A stretch of DNA of 64,000 nucleotides, from the NCBI GenBank assembly GCA_964484765.1, contig CAZAGI010000004.1, forward strand, positions 62,001 to 126,000, given 5' to 3'. Both the position numbers and the translations under genes were made by a program. This document shows positions 32,837 through 42,599 of the stretch, piece after piece (the stretch's first letter is position 1; each line of letters begins with the position of its first letter). The stretch comes from DSVQ01 sp964484765 (GTDB lineage Bacteria; Planctomycetota; Planctomycetia; Planctomycetales; Planctomycetaceae). The notes under the pieces were generated by a model that was not told where the DNA came from, did no database searches, and saw nothing but the letters and a program-made list of their open reading frames with translations.

Positions 32837-34248
32837 GCTGGACCAACAATGGCAGTTTCTGGTACGGCAGTAACGGCCGTGATCGGTGGTGGCAACACCG
32901 GCGCGGTGCGCGCCCAGACACGGGGAGCCCCCAGCACGCTGCCGCCGATCAGCGTCACGATGAGTGCGCTCACCGGATCTCCACTGAAGTGCTGATGCGC
33001 CACAATGAAGGAAGCCAGGTCTCCCGCAACGACTGAAAGGAGCAGTAACTGCAAGTCGCGCACGTCCGATTCCCGTGGCACGAGTTCCAGTGACCGGCGG
33101 AACGACTGGGCGATGTAGTAGACCGAAAACAGCATCAGGATTAATCCCGGCACGCCCATTTCCAGCAGCAATCGCCCGATGGCATCTTCCTGCCAGCCGC
33201 GGGCCTCGCGCCCGGTGCTGACTTGCGCGTAGTAGCGGCCTTGTGTCCCGGTCCCTAATCCTCCTCCAAGAAAGCCGCTTTGATTCACCGAGACGAGCGC
33301 GCCTTCGATGACGTTGTGATACAGCCGATCCGGGAGTTCGCTGATGGTCGTGGAGGCATATTCCGTGTACTCCATCCAATGTTGGCTGGTATTGACGGCA
33401 AGAAAAATTCCCGCGGCGGTGGCGGTGATCGCCACGATTCCCGTCACGACGCGGACCCGCTTGGCCGCCCCGTGAAAATACGACAACGCCAGATAGGTGA
33501 CGAGAAACACGAACGGAATCGCGATCATCTTCCGACGCCCGCAGAGCACGATACAGACTGCACCACAGAGCACCAGCGACAGCCATGCGATCGCTGGCAG
33601 CAACCGCGCGCGACTTGCCAGAATCAAGCCGAACATCACAATGTGCGCCGCGTGCAACCCCATCACATCGGGGCTGCGATAGAACCCGGAGATGAGGTCG
33701 ACAATGTAGCCTTCACGGTAGCGGATCCACTCCACGCGAATGCCGCCAAGGCCGGGGATGTCGTAGTGAAAAAACTCCAGCGGCGTCCCCGCCATCATCG
33801 CCATGTTCAAAAGGACATAAGTGATCAGGAAGCGGTAAATGGTCCGTTCATTTTGAATGAACAGATATCCCAGCGACAAACCGATAAACGGGCCGAGATA
33901 CGATGCCGCACCGATCAGCGCCAGAAGATAACCCGAAGGGTACAGGATGCACGATAGGAAAAATCCTGGAGCGAGGGCCACCAGGAACACTCCCAAGGCC
34001 CGTAGCAATTTGGGATAGCGGACGAAAATGGCCCGCAGCTCGACTTGCTCGCTGCTGAAGGCCCGCAGCATCACGACGACCCAGGGAACCGCTCCCGCCA
34101 CCGTCACCCAGACCGGCTGCTCGGCCAACAGCTTGCGTACCGGATCGCGCGCGACATCCACGAGCAGACACAGATAAATCGCGGTCCGCCAGTTTGTGAT
34201 GGCAACGAAGCAGGTGAGTGCGATCAGCGTCAGGTAAGCATATTCCAT
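32833..34248 (-). CDS. O-antigen ligase/Wzy-like polymerase
   Basis: The 471-aa, very hydrophobic protein has about ten to twelve membrane helices. A periplasmic loop before the last helices contains NQSGFLGGGLGTGTQGRYYA, the G-[LF]-G-x-G-T pattern of the Wzy/WaaL/PglL superfamily. It would polymerise or ligate undecaprenyl-linked glycans at the outer face. TAATG coupling joins it to the preceding glycosyltransferase. Polymerase versus ligase cannot be decided from sequence. Confidence 0.75.
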   Translation of the reverse strand: MEYAYLTLIALTCFVAITNWRTAIYLCLLVDVARDPVRKLLAEQPVWVTVAGAVPWVVVMLRAFSSEQVELRAIFVRYPKLLRALGVFLVALAPGFFLSCILYPSGYLLALIGAASYLGPFIGLSLGYLFIQNERTIYRFLITYVLLNMAMMAGTPLEFFHYDIPGLGGIRVEWIRYREGYIVDLISGFYRSPDVMGLHAAHIVMFGLILASRARLLPAIAWLSLVLCGAVCIVLCGRRKMIAIPFVFLVTYLALSYFHGAAKRVRVVTGIVAITATAAGIFLAVNTSQHWMEYTEYASTTISELPDRLYHNVIEGALVSVNQSGFLGGGLGTGTQGRYYAQVSTGREARGWQEDAIGRLLLEMGVPGLILMLFSVYYIAQSFRRSLELVPRESDVRDLQLLLLSVVAGDLASFIVAHQHFSGDPVSALIVTLIGGSVLGAPRVWARTAPVLPPPITAVTAVPETAIVGPA

Positions 34249-35426
34249 TACTGCTGCCCCGCGGGTCTCGAAGAACAGACCGTTTTCACTGCGTGCAAGA
34301 TTCCCTCTGCGGCTACCTGCGGCGAATAGCCTGCAATGTGCTGTTGCGCTCGCTGACCCATCCGTCGCAATTCCCCGGGCTGGTTTGCAAACTGTCGCAG
34401 CAACGATGTCAGCGACTGCCATTGAGGAAACGGAAACACGGCACCGGTTTCATTGGGAAGAATCAAGTCCGCAGCACAACCGGCGCGATCGCTCACGATT
34501 GCCGGTTTTCCGGCGGCCATGGCCTCATTCGTCACCAGTCCCCAGGTTTCCCCGGCGTCGGATGGCAAGACGAGACAATCCGCCGCGGCGTAGGCATCAA
34601 GGATTTCTGTCTGGTTCAGAAATCCGGCAAACGTGACGTTCAACTGCTTCTGCTGCACTTGGGCCTCGCAGGCGCTCCGCAACGGGCCATCGCCCACAAT
34701 CAACAAGCAGGCGGTCGATCCCAAGTCTGCTGCATGAAATGCGCTCAACAGTTCCAGCGGGTGCTTTTTCTCGATCAGCTTGCCACTGAAAAGAAAACAG
34801 GTGGTTCCATCGGGAATCCGCCATTTCTGTCGGGCCGTCGCCCGGCGTGCAGGATCAGCGGCGAGCATGAAACGTTCATTCTCGACACAGTACGGCGCCG
34901 AATAAATGCGCTCGGCTGGCACCCCGCGCGCTTTGTAAAAGTCGGCGCTCGCACGGCCGATCGCCAAGCACCCGGCGTATTGATGAACGAGTCTCCGCTG
35001 GATCCACCGCTTCCACCAGCTGCGTTCGCGGAGATCGTTGGCTTCCCCCCGCACAAGGCAAGGGACACCGAAGCGGCGGCACGCCCGCAGTCCCTGCAAA
35101 CCGCTTTTCACATGCCAGCCGTTGATCACGAAGGCATCAAATTGGCTGGAACGGACAATCTCGCCAATCTCGGGAGTATCGCACCCCCAGAAACTCATCA
35201 CACCCGGACGGCGGGATACGTTTTTCAGCACGCGATACGAGTACCCTTCCAGCAGCGGCAAGTCCCATTGGAACGGAACGTTGAATTCCGCTCCCTGCAT
35301 GGCAGCATCGGGAATCTGGCAATAGAACACCGTGAAATCGAGTTCCGGCGCGCGGGATAATTCCCGGAATACCGGCACTTGGTATTGAATCGGATGGGTC
35401 GTGAGAAATCCAACGCGCAGTGTCAT
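34248..35426 (-). CDS. Glycosyltransferase family 4
   Basis: The 392-aa GT-B protein starts VGFLTTHPIQYQVPVFRELS, a motif common in polysaccharide GT4 enzymes. The donor domain has FLFSGKLIEKKHPLELLSAF and the nucleotide-sugar motif PSDAGETWGLVTNEAMAAGK. It has an ATGA overlap with the upstream gene. Confidence 0.9.
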   Translation of the reverse strand: MTLRVGFLTTHPIQYQVPVFRELSRAPELDFTVFYCQIPDAAMQGAEFNVPFQWDLPLLEGYSYRVLKNVSRRPGVMSFWGCDTPEIGEIVRSSQFDAFVINGWHVKSGLQGLRACRRFGVPCLVRGEANDLRERSWWKRWIQRRLVHQYAGCLAIGRASADFYKARGVPAERIYSAPYCVENERFMLAADPARRATARQKWRIPDGTTCFLFSGKLIEKKHPLELLSAFHAADLGSTACLLIVGDGPLRSACEAQVQQKQLNVTFAGFLNQTEILDAYAAADCLVLPSDAGETWGLVTNEAMAAGKPAIVSDRAGCAADLILPNETGAVFPFPQWQSLTSLLRQFANQPGELRRMGQRAQQHIAGYSPQVAAEGILHAVKTVCSSRPAGQQ

Positions 35427-36409
35427 CGACGTGGGGTTCCCAGCAGCGCCGGTCCGCGCCGAATCAACTGACAGGCCCACCCGAACGCGCGCAGCTCACC
35501 AACCAGTTTGACGGGAATATACCACGGATGTTTCAGATGGAATTTCGTGCAGACTTCGCGCACCATGCGGTGCGCGCAATACCACACGACATCAATTCGA
35601 CAGCCATGCAGCAACGCGAAATAGTAGTCGCCGACACCGTGATTCGGGCTGGCGGATGCCAAATGGTTGCCTTGAATGCGCGTCCCTCCTCGCGCAGCCC
35701 GCAAATGCCGAATGCTTGCTTTCGGTTCGAAGACGATCTTGCCGCCATGATGCAGCGCCCGTCGGCCGAATTCCGTATCAAAGCGGTAGGCGGCCCCATG
35801 GAAGTTCTCGTCGAACCCGCCAATCTCTAGCGCGCGATCTCGCCGTACAGACATATGGCCCGACATCACATTCTGTAAGGGCAGGGGGGTCACGGAGTGA
35901 AACGGGAATTCCAGATCGGCCTTCAGTGATCCCGGTTTCACCGGCGGCGGTGCCACATCCGCGGGTTCTTGCCAAGGTTGAATAATCTGTCCGACGACGA
36001 CCCACAACTCTTCGGAATGATGCGCCGCTGCGTGGGCCGCAATGAAGCCCGGTGCCGCGACGATATCATCGTCCAGAAACAGAACCAGCGGCTTGGTGGC
36101 GATCTCGAGGGCGCGATTCATCGCGGCAGGCTGCGATGCGCGCGTCAGGCGTTCCCAGCGAATCGTGCCGGCGGTGTGCCATTGCGAGAGAAGCTGTTCG
36201 ACCGCGGCGTCGTGTTGCGGTGTTTGATCGAGCACAATCAATTCGCCAGCCGGTTCGACTTGTTCCAGACACGAACGGATCGTGTCCACCAGGACTTCAT
36301 CCCGACCATAGGTGGGGATCGCAATCGCCACATCTGCCGCTGACCATCGCGTTGCTCTCGCCGCGAGACCATCCGCAACGACCGACTGATCGGACTCCAA
36401 TGCACTCAT
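35423..36409 (-). CDS. Glycosyltransferase family 2
   Basis: The 328-aa protein has GT-A features: VAIAIPTYGRDEVLVDTIRS, LIVLDQTPQHD, and DXD motif VLFLDDDIVAAPGF. The acceptor-side GGFDENFHGAAYRFDTEFG contains the likely catalytic acidic residues. ATG 36409 shares a base with the upstream stop (TGATG). Confidence 0.88.
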   Translation of the reverse strand: MSALESDQSVVADGLAARATRWSAADVAIAIPTYGRDEVLVDTIRSCLEQVEPAGELIVLDQTPQHDAAVEQLLSQWHTAGTIRWERLTRASQPAAMNRALEIATKPLVLFLDDDIVAAPGFIAAHAAAHHSEELWVVVGQIIQPWQEPADVAPPPVKPGSLKADLEFPFHSVTPLPLQNVMSGHMSVRRDRALEIGGFDENFHGAAYRFDTEFGRRALHHGGKIVFEPKASIRHLRAARGGTRIQGNHLASASPNHGVGDYYFALLHGCRIDVVWYCAHRMVREVCTKFHLKHPWYIPVKLVGELRAFGWACQLIRRGPALLGTPRR

Positions 36410-37653
36410 CAAGCCGAAGATCCTGCAGAAAAAGAAAATGGAGTGGTCATCGGCTGACCGGTCTTCTGGTGCAGTAAACTGCGGTAAAACCGGACCAAAT
36501 CTTGTGCACAACGCTCCCAACGATGCTGCAGCGCAGACTCGCGCGCGGCCTGCGACATCGCTCCGGCTGTCGCCGGATGCATGAGCAATTGTTCCACCGC
36601 CTGCGTCATCATGTCAGGACAACCGACCGGCACCAACGCGCCGGAGTGACCATCGTGGATAAAATCTCGCATCCCGCCGGTATTGCTGGCAACGACACAC
36701 AATCCGCGCGACATGGCTTCCAACGGTGCCTTGCCGAATCCCTCAAAGAATGACGGAAACAGAAATACACCGTGCTGATCAAGGACGGACAGAAGCTGGT
36801 CCTGCGACATCCAATCCAAAAGTGTTACTCGGGAACGCACATCCGGATCAAGCAGGTCGATGGCTTGCAGGTGATGTTCGCGACTGCACACCCAGGTCAT
36901 GGTCAGCGCCATATGCTTGGCGAGCAATGTCGAGACCACGCGGGCCAGCATCCGCGGCGCTTTGAAGAACGCGAGTTGGCCGACATACAGTAGCCGATGC
37001 AGTCGTTGTGACGTGAACGGTTGCGGCGGCGAATCCAGAAACAAGTCCGGAACGCCTTGCGTGATCACACCGATGCGTTCCGCGGGAACTTGATATCGCT
37101 CGCGCAGGAACCGACCATCATCCTCGCAGGACACATGAAAGCCGTCAGCGGTCCGCGCAATGCGGTTCCATTGTCGATCGAGCAGCACGCGGATCCAGCG
37201 CGACGCCATTCCGCGAATCCCACGGGGCGTCGCGACGCCTGACTCCTGCCGCCAAGGCGCGAGGGCTTCTTCGGACCGCACCTCGTGACCATGACTTCGA
37301 TTGACGAAAACTCCCGGTATCCGGCGCCGACGAAACTCGGCCGCCGCCAGGTACGCATGCGGCTGGTTGAATTCGACCACGTCATATCGCCTTTGTTTCA
37401 AGCGATTTTGCAAGGCCCGGCGATACGTCAACGGCAGTTCCAGCAGATAATGCAGATTTCCATGCCGGATCCGCCGCCCGAGTTCCGTCGACCAGACTTC
37501 CTCGACGTCGTGCCCTAGCCGACGAAGGGCCGCATTCATTTGAAAGACTGTTCCCGACGCACCGGCATTCGGATCGGGAGGCACATTGGCCGCAACCAGA
37601 ATTCGTAATGGTGCCGTCGTCGTCACCGACGGATGCTCCGAAACTCCATTCAC
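36409..37653 (-). CDS. Glycosyltransferase family 4
   Basis: The 414-aa GT-B protein's N-terminal domain has LVAANVPPDPNAGASGTVFQ. The C-terminal domain has LLYVGQLAFFKAPRMLARVV and PSFFEGFGKAPLEAMSRGLC. GTG 37653 overlaps the previous stop (GTGA). It acts on the cytoplasmic face in building the repeat unit. Confidence 0.88.
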   Translation of the reverse strand: MNGVSEHPSVTTTAPLRILVAANVPPDPNAGASGTVFQMNAALRRLGHDVEEVWSTELGRRIRHGNLHYLLELPLTYRRALQNRLKQRRYDVVEFNQPHAYLAAAEFRRRRIPGVFVNRSHGHEVRSEEALAPWRQESGVATPRGIRGMASRWIRVLLDRQWNRIARTADGFHVSCEDDGRFLRERYQVPAERIGVITQGVPDLFLDSPPQPFTSQRLHRLLYVGQLAFFKAPRMLARVVSTLLAKHMALTMTWVCSREHHLQAIDLLDPDVRSRVTLLDWMSQDQLLSVLDQHGVFLFPSFFEGFGKAPLEAMSRGLCVVASNTGGMRDFIHDGHSGALVPVGCPDMMTQAVEQLLMHPATAGAMSQAARESALQHRWERCAQDLVRFYRSLLHQKTGQPMTTPFSFSAGSSA

Positions 37654-38519
37654 GGTGGCACCTCGGAACTCGGTGCCACGAACAACAGGTTTTCCCAATC
37701 CCCCGGTGTCGACAGGCGATGTTCACACCCCGCCGGATCAATGCGAAAACACTGGTAGTGCAACTCATCGACCAGGAATTGCCAACTGCCCGTGATGGCA
37801 ATCCCGAGGTTGTGCATTCGTTCGCGATTAAACTCGACGAGCAGATTGGGTCGACAGGTTCGAATCACTTGCCGGCCGCCATCCAAAATGCGGGCGTCCC
37901 ATCCTTCCGTATCGATCTTGATAAAGCCGACGGGCTCGCGTTCGTACCGTTCCCACACCAGGTCGAGCGTTGACACGGAGACTTCGACTTCACCGTGCGC
38001 AACGATTTTGGCGTTGCCCGGACGTCCACCATCGACCAAGGTCAACTGTACGGTACCGACGGCGTCGCCCAATGCCAGCGGTTCAAGACGCACATCATTT
38101 TCGGTGAGCTGGTTGAGTGCAAGTTGCGACCGCAAGCGTTCCTGATTGGCAGGGACGGGCTCAAATGCCCGCAAGAGATCACCGCGCGCGCTGGCGATTC
38201 TGCCGAACGTCATCGCATACAATCCGATCGACGCTCCGATGTCGTAAAAAGCACCGCGCTCGTAATGCCGCCGCACGGCCGCAATCAGTTCCGGTTCCCA
38301 CCGTCCGTAATAATAGGCGAATTTCTGTTCGCGGCTGCGGAGATCGAGATGCAGTTGACAACCGGCATTCACAGTGCCCGTGGCACTGGTCGACTCCGGG
38401 TTTGTCGGATCGGTGAGCACGCGATCCGCCGCCAGCACGATGCGTCCCAGGCCACGCACAACCGGTAACCGGCGAGTCATTGCGGCAAAGTTGGCGCGCA
38501 ACGTATTTCGTACGGTCAT
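37650..38519 (-). CDS. FkbM-family methyltransferase
   Basis: The 289-aa protein binds S-adenosylmethionine through GAFYDIGASIGLYAMTFGRI. The FkbM signature follows with AFEPVPANQERLRSQLALNQ and the acidic FIKIDTEGWDARIL. FkbM enzymes O-methylate sugars or polyketides. It is one of three FkbM genes in this train, implying several methyl groups on the glycan. It has an ATGA overlap with the acyltransferase gene. Confidence 0.88.
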   Translation of the reverse strand: MTVRNTLRANFAAMTRRLPVVRGLGRIVLAADRVLTDPTNPESTSATGTVNAGCQLHLDLRSREQKFAYYYGRWEPELIAAVRRHYERGAFYDIGASIGLYAMTFGRIASARGDLLRAFEPVPANQERLRSQLALNQLTENDVRLEPLALGDAVGTVQLTLVDGGRPGNAKIVAHGEVEVSVSTLDLVWERYEREPVGFIKIDTEGWDARILDGGRQVIRTCRPNLLVEFNRERMHNLGIAITGSWQFLVDELHYQCFRIDPAGCEHRLSTPGDWENLLFVAPSSEVPP

Positions 38520-39697
38520 TGCGCAGGCTCCGGCTGGAGGGGCAGGGCGGCTCCCTGGCGTGGACATTCGACGCCGGCGCGCGATCGATCCGACTGTCGA
38601 TTCAGCCAAGGTTGTTCACACCATTTGAAAAACAAATATCCCCCAAGCCATTGCAACATCCAGGCGACGACCATCACGGGAATCCATCCGCCGTGGTCGA
38701 GGTCGATCAAGCGACCGGCCAGGTTAAAGACGCGCGAACCAATCGGCACATGGGTGAGATACAACGAATACGAAATCGTTCCTACCGCGGCGAGGATACG
38801 CATCGGTCCACGGCAAACAATGGTCGAGGAACGCGAGAGCGCGAACCACAACGCCAATCCACAACACAGGCAGAACAATTGCTTGTACGGGGTCGCAAAC
38901 TCTCCTTCGGCACCAAGGAGCGCCACACCATGGCTGATGCCGACCAGCGCCGAAGTGGCCGTGAGCACCCATAATGCCGCCGCAGTCCAGCGCCCTCGGT
39001 TGCCGTGGTGCACCGCATGGTAGGCCGCGATTCCTGAGGCAAATTCGGGCCAGTAGGCCAGCGCTGTCCCAGTGATTCCGACCGATGGCGAAATCACCCA
39101 CACCAGATAGAGCAACGAGAGCGTGATCAACCACAGCGGAGACCAGCGCCCCCACATCAGCGCCATCGCCATGAGAACATAAAACTGGACTTCGATCGTC
39201 AGCGACCAATACACGAGGGCCGCATCGGGCGCGCCGAACGGCCCCTGGAGCAAGAAGACATTCAGAATCCAATCGCGCAGACTCAACGGGAAGATACTGT
39301 CCCACGATTTGCGCATTACCAGCATGGTCCCGAAGGCTAGCACAATCGTGAAGATCAGGCTGCACCAATAGGGCGGATAGATCCGGCGCAGACGGCGAAT
39401 CGCGAACTTCCGTAGCGGTTGTGAGGAACGGGCGGCGGAATCAACGGCACCTTGAATGCAGTAACCACTGATCACGAAGAACAACTGCACGCCCAGGTAG
39501 CCGTGTGCAAGCACCCGCCACACGGTGTCTTCCAGCCATGGGCTATTTCGCCCCATGCCATGCGTTCCGTTATGCAGCGCCATCACGGACAGCACCGCAA
39601 TCCCGCGCAGCACGTCCAAAAGCACCGCGCGTTCTCCGTCCGGTTGGCTCAAGGGTGAATGCGTCGGAAGCTGATTGCCAGTCTTTGCCATCGTCAT
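38516..39697 (-). CDS. Acyltransferase 3 family membrane protein
   Basis: The 393-aa protein has about ten membrane helices. The conserved start LLDVLRGIAVLSVMALHN includes the usual catalytic His region, then HGYLGVQLFFVISGYCI and RRLRRIYPPYW. Acyltransferase-3 proteins O-acetylate exported sugars across the membrane. ATG 39697 or 39691 could be used. A gap of 55 bp to the upstream gene is among the largest in the train. Confidence 0.88.
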   Translation of the reverse strand: MTMAKTGNQLPTHSPLSQPDGERAVLLDVLRGIAVLSVMALHNGTHGMGRNSPWLEDTVWRVLAHGYLGVQLFFVISGYCIQGAVDSAARSSQPLRKFAIRRLRRIYPPYWCSLIFTIVLAFGTMLVMRKSWDSIFPLSLRDWILNVFLLQGPFGAPDAALVYWSLTIEVQFYVLMAMALMWGRWSPLWLITLSLLYLVWVISPSVGITGTALAYWPEFASGIAAYHAVHHGNRGRWTAAALWVLTATSALVGISHGVALLGAEGEFATPYKQLFCLCCGLALWFALSRSSTIVCRGPMRILAAVGTISYSLYLTHVPIGSRVFNLAGRLIDLDHGGWIPVMVVAWMLQWLGGYLFFKWCEQPWLNRQSDRSRAGVECPRQGAALPLQPEPAQ

Positions 39698-39752
39698 CGA
39701 ATGAAAGAATCTTGCCACAGAAAAACCGGTGCGCCGCCCACAGTCCAAGACA

Positions 39753-40700
39753 TCAAGACCACACGGCCAACCAGCGCAACCATGCGCGCCAGTTCCAAGG
39801 ATTGAGGGTGATCGCCTGCCAGAAGTAGGTCCGTGCGCGACGGTCCCCCTGCTGTCGCAGAGTCGTTCCAATCAAATATGCCATCGTCGAACGCCCGGAA
39901 CCGGTCCCTTGTCGAACCGACGGGACAGTCTCACACAGTTGCCGCGCGGCATTGAGCGGCACGTCTTCCGACATCCCGTCACGCCTTGCGGCACGGCATT
40001 GCTGCCCGAGTTCCCCGAAAGCATGCTGCAACTCTCCCATGCGGCCCGAGACGCTGTTCGGGTCACGCCGAGCGCGATAGAGACATTGCGGCAGATAGGC
40101 AATCGAAGCGCGTTCCGCCATTCGCATCCAGAGATCGGAGTCCTGTCCGAAATAGAATTCCGCGCGATAGCCTCCGACCGATTCATATAAATCTCGCCGA
40201 AACATCACGCTGCCATGGGCGGGTGGACCTTGCCTTTCATCAAGCAACTTACGGGTCGCTTCCGCGGGAGCATCCGTCCGAGCCACGATCTCCAGCGGCT
40301 CATCGTGCGGCCCAACGTATTGAGTGGCGCACGAGACGAAGCCGACGTCGCGATCCGATTCCAACACCGCAACCTGGTCAGCGAGGCGCGACGGTTCTGA
40401 CCAATCGTCAGCATCGTGGCGGGCGATGAACTCACCACGGGCAGCTGCACATCCACGAATGAGGGCCCGCGTCAATCCCGCGTTCGGCTGTGTGATGATT
40501 TTCACTCGCGGATCGCGCTGCCGATAGGATTCCATAATGGCTGGGCTATCGTCGGAGGAACCATCGTCGACGACGATCAACTCAAACTCAGTCCATGACT
40601 GCTCGAGCACGCTCTCCACGGCGCGACGGAGATGGGTCGCTCCATTGTAAACACTCATCACCACGGAGACCCGCAGGGAAGACGTCGTCGCACTGATCAT
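39753..40700 (-). CDS. Glycosyltransferase family 2
   Basis: The 315-aa protein has VSVVMSVYNGATHLRRAVES, LIVVDDGSSDDS, and DXD motif FIARHDADDWSEP. GGYRAEFYFGQDSDLWMRMA follows in the acceptor part. The order is that of bacterial polysaccharide GT2 enzymes. It lies 7 bases after the upstream GT2 gene. Confidence 0.9.
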   Translation of the reverse strand: MISATTSSLRVSVVMSVYNGATHLRRAVESVLEQSWTEFELIVVDDGSSDDSPAIMESYRQRDPRVKIITQPNAGLTRALIRGCAAARGEFIARHDADDWSEPSRLADQVAVLESDRDVGFVSCATQYVGPHDEPLEIVARTDAPAEATRKLLDERQGPPAHGSVMFRRDLYESVGGYRAEFYFGQDSDLWMRMAERASIAYLPQCLYRARRDPNSVSGRMGELQHAFGELGQQCRAARRDGMSEDVPLNAARQLCETVPSVRQGTGSGRSTMAYLIGTTLRQQGDRRARTYFWQAITLNPWNWRAWLRWLAVWS

Positions 40701-40707
40701 CGCTTTG

Positions 40708-41736
40708 CTAATTCTGCAGGCTTTCCGCGAACGATTGCGTCAATGTCATGGATGACGGCCGTTTCCAACGTTGTCCCCACAAGGCCAGTTGACCGGCGGC
40801 GCGATAGCCGACTGTGGCCGACAACCACGCGAATGTACGAAAACCTCTCCGTGCAGACCGATTGTCGCCAGCAGACCGATCGGCGAGTTCCAGGCAAGCA
40901 CGCGCTTCGGAACTTAAGCCCGCCGCCGCGCAGTTGCGGGCCGTTGCAAACACCCAGCGCGTGAAATGGACTCGATCGGGACTCGCTGGCGAAACCCCGG
41001 CGGTTTCCGCATGAGCGAAAATCATTTGCAAGAACCGCAACCGCTCGCGCAACCGCAGCGGATCGAGCCAGTTGGCTGATGATGTCTGTCGAACCTGGCC
41101 ATGATGCCGTTCGTCGCACATCCAGTCGGGCACGTAAGCCAGCTTCGCTCCCAGTGCTCCGGCGCGCGCATCGTATTCCCAATCCTGCGACCATTTCAGA
41201 TCGCTCCACGGCCCCATCGTGTCGCAGAGGGAACGCCGCCAGAGCGGGCAATTGGTGTTCCACCAACGATCAGCCAGAATGCGCGGGAAGAGGAATTCGC
41301 GCCGGTCACCAGAACCCTTGAAGGGTTTTTCCAGCGGTTCCCGCCCCACGGGGTGGACACAGATCCAACCGTAAGCGGCACCGCAGTCCGGGTGTTCGCG
41401 CAGCACCTGAACCTGCAACTCGAATTTGCGCGGTCGCAGTAAGTCATCGCTGTCGAGGTACTGAATAAATTCTCCCCGCGCCGCTTGACGTCCCATCTCG
41501 CGCGATGGCCCGGGACCGGAATTCGGCTTTCGCAATAACGTGATTTGACCTGAGTGTTGCCGGACGAGCTCGTCGCCGACTCGAGGCGTCTCATCCGTGG
41601 AACCATCGTCGACAATGATAATTTCCACGTCGCGATGGGTTTGGGCCAGCACACTGCCGACCGCTTCGCGCAACATCCCCGGGCGGTTGTAGACAGGGAT
41701 CACGGTCGAGACGAGATTCGGAACGATCGGACTCAT
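40708..41736 (-). CDS. Glycosyltransferase family 2
   Basis: The 342-aa protein has VSTVIPVYNRPGMLREAVGS, IIIVDDGSTDET, and FIQYLDSDDLLRP as the metal-binding motif. The C-terminal third is helical and unlike the neighbouring GT2s. It overlaps the deacetylase gene by ATGA. Confidence 0.9.
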   Translation of the reverse strand: MSPIVPNLVSTVIPVYNRPGMLREAVGSVLAQTHRDVEIIIVDDGSTDETPRVGDELVRQHSGQITLLRKPNSGPGPSREMGRQAARGEFIQYLDSDDLLRPRKFELQVQVLREHPDCGAAYGWICVHPVGREPLEKPFKGSGDRREFLFPRILADRWWNTNCPLWRRSLCDTMGPWSDLKWSQDWEYDARAGALGAKLAYVPDWMCDERHHGQVRQTSSANWLDPLRLRERLRFLQMIFAHAETAGVSPASPDRVHFTRWVFATARNCAAAGLSSEARACLELADRSAGDNRSARRGFRTFAWLSATVGYRAAGQLALWGQRWKRPSSMTLTQSFAESLQN

Positions 41737-42599
41737 CGAACCGCCTCCACCACAGCGGAGCGTGATTTCATAATTGGCGTCGAGTTACTAAAGCGATCCG
41801 GCCATAAGCGGCGTGTTCCTTCCAGCACCGTTATCACCTGAGTTCGATGGTGTTGGGCCAGCCACTTCATGAAAGTGGCGAAGACAGTCGCATCACAGTC
41901 CAGCCGGTGGCCGCCACCAACACCATGAAACTGCAGGATGGCCCAAGTTCGGCGCTCCAAGGCGGCCGTCACATGCGATTGCAGATCAAACAGGCTCCAG
42001 TTCTCCACAGCCACGCTCATCAGTTGCGTTCGCTGCCATTGATCGGTCGGTGGGACAACATCACCGCGAGACAGTCCGCCGCCGCGTCCGGCGGGGAATA
42101 GCTCCCCCACGATCGGCGCGTACGATTGCCGTGTGGAACCCACATCCAAGTGGAGACGATCCATCCATCCGACCAGTCGCGTGCGATCACATCGCAGCCA
42201 GCGCAGCGCGGCTTGCCCCCAGCCGGTGTGGCCAACATACGGATTCGAGCAAGGATACGCGAAGGTCCGCTGCGACTGACCGTCGAGCGCTGTTAACATG
42301 TCATTCGCGAATTCCAATTCCATCCGCATGCGGTCGAGCGAATAGAAATCGATGGCGTTTCCGGGTTGAACCCAGGCCTTCGATGCCACCGCCGGATGAA
42401 ACACCGTGTGGTTGCCCAGCTCATGCCCGTGCGCCGCCGCGGCCCGCCAATCATCCTGTCGCCCGTAGTATCCGGGAGCCGTCAGGGGCACGTAAAACGT
42501 CCCGCGAACTCCGCATGCATCCATCACCGGCAGGGCCACATCGAGATGCTGATCGAGGGCATCATCGAACGTCAGTGAGATCCATCCTGGTTCATTCAT
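41733..42599 (-). CDS. Polysaccharide deacetylase (NodB homology, CE4)
   Basis: The 288-aa protein has motif 1 SLTFDDALDQH (catalytic and metal Asp pair), motif 2 HGHELGNHTVFHP (metal His residues), and later RTFAYPCSNPYVG. No signal peptide is seen, so it may act in the cytoplasm on a lipid-linked precursor, or it may be exported without a classical signal. It would remove acetyl groups from N-acetyl sugars. It has ATGA overlaps on both sides. Confidence 0.85.
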   Translation of the reverse strand: MNEPGWISLTFDDALDQHLDVALPVMDACGVRGTFYVPLTAPGYYGRQDDWRAAAAHGHELGNHTVFHPAVASKAWVQPGNAIDFYSLDRMRMELEFANDMLTALDGQSQRTFAYPCSNPYVGHTGWGQAALRWLRCDRTRLVGWMDRLHLDVGSTRQSYAPIVGELFPAGRGGGLSRGDVVPPTDQWQRTQLMSVAVENWSLFDLQSHVTAALERRTWAILQFHGVGGGHRLDCDATVFATFMKWLAQHHRTQVITVLEGTRRLWPDRFSNSTPIMKSRSAVVEAVR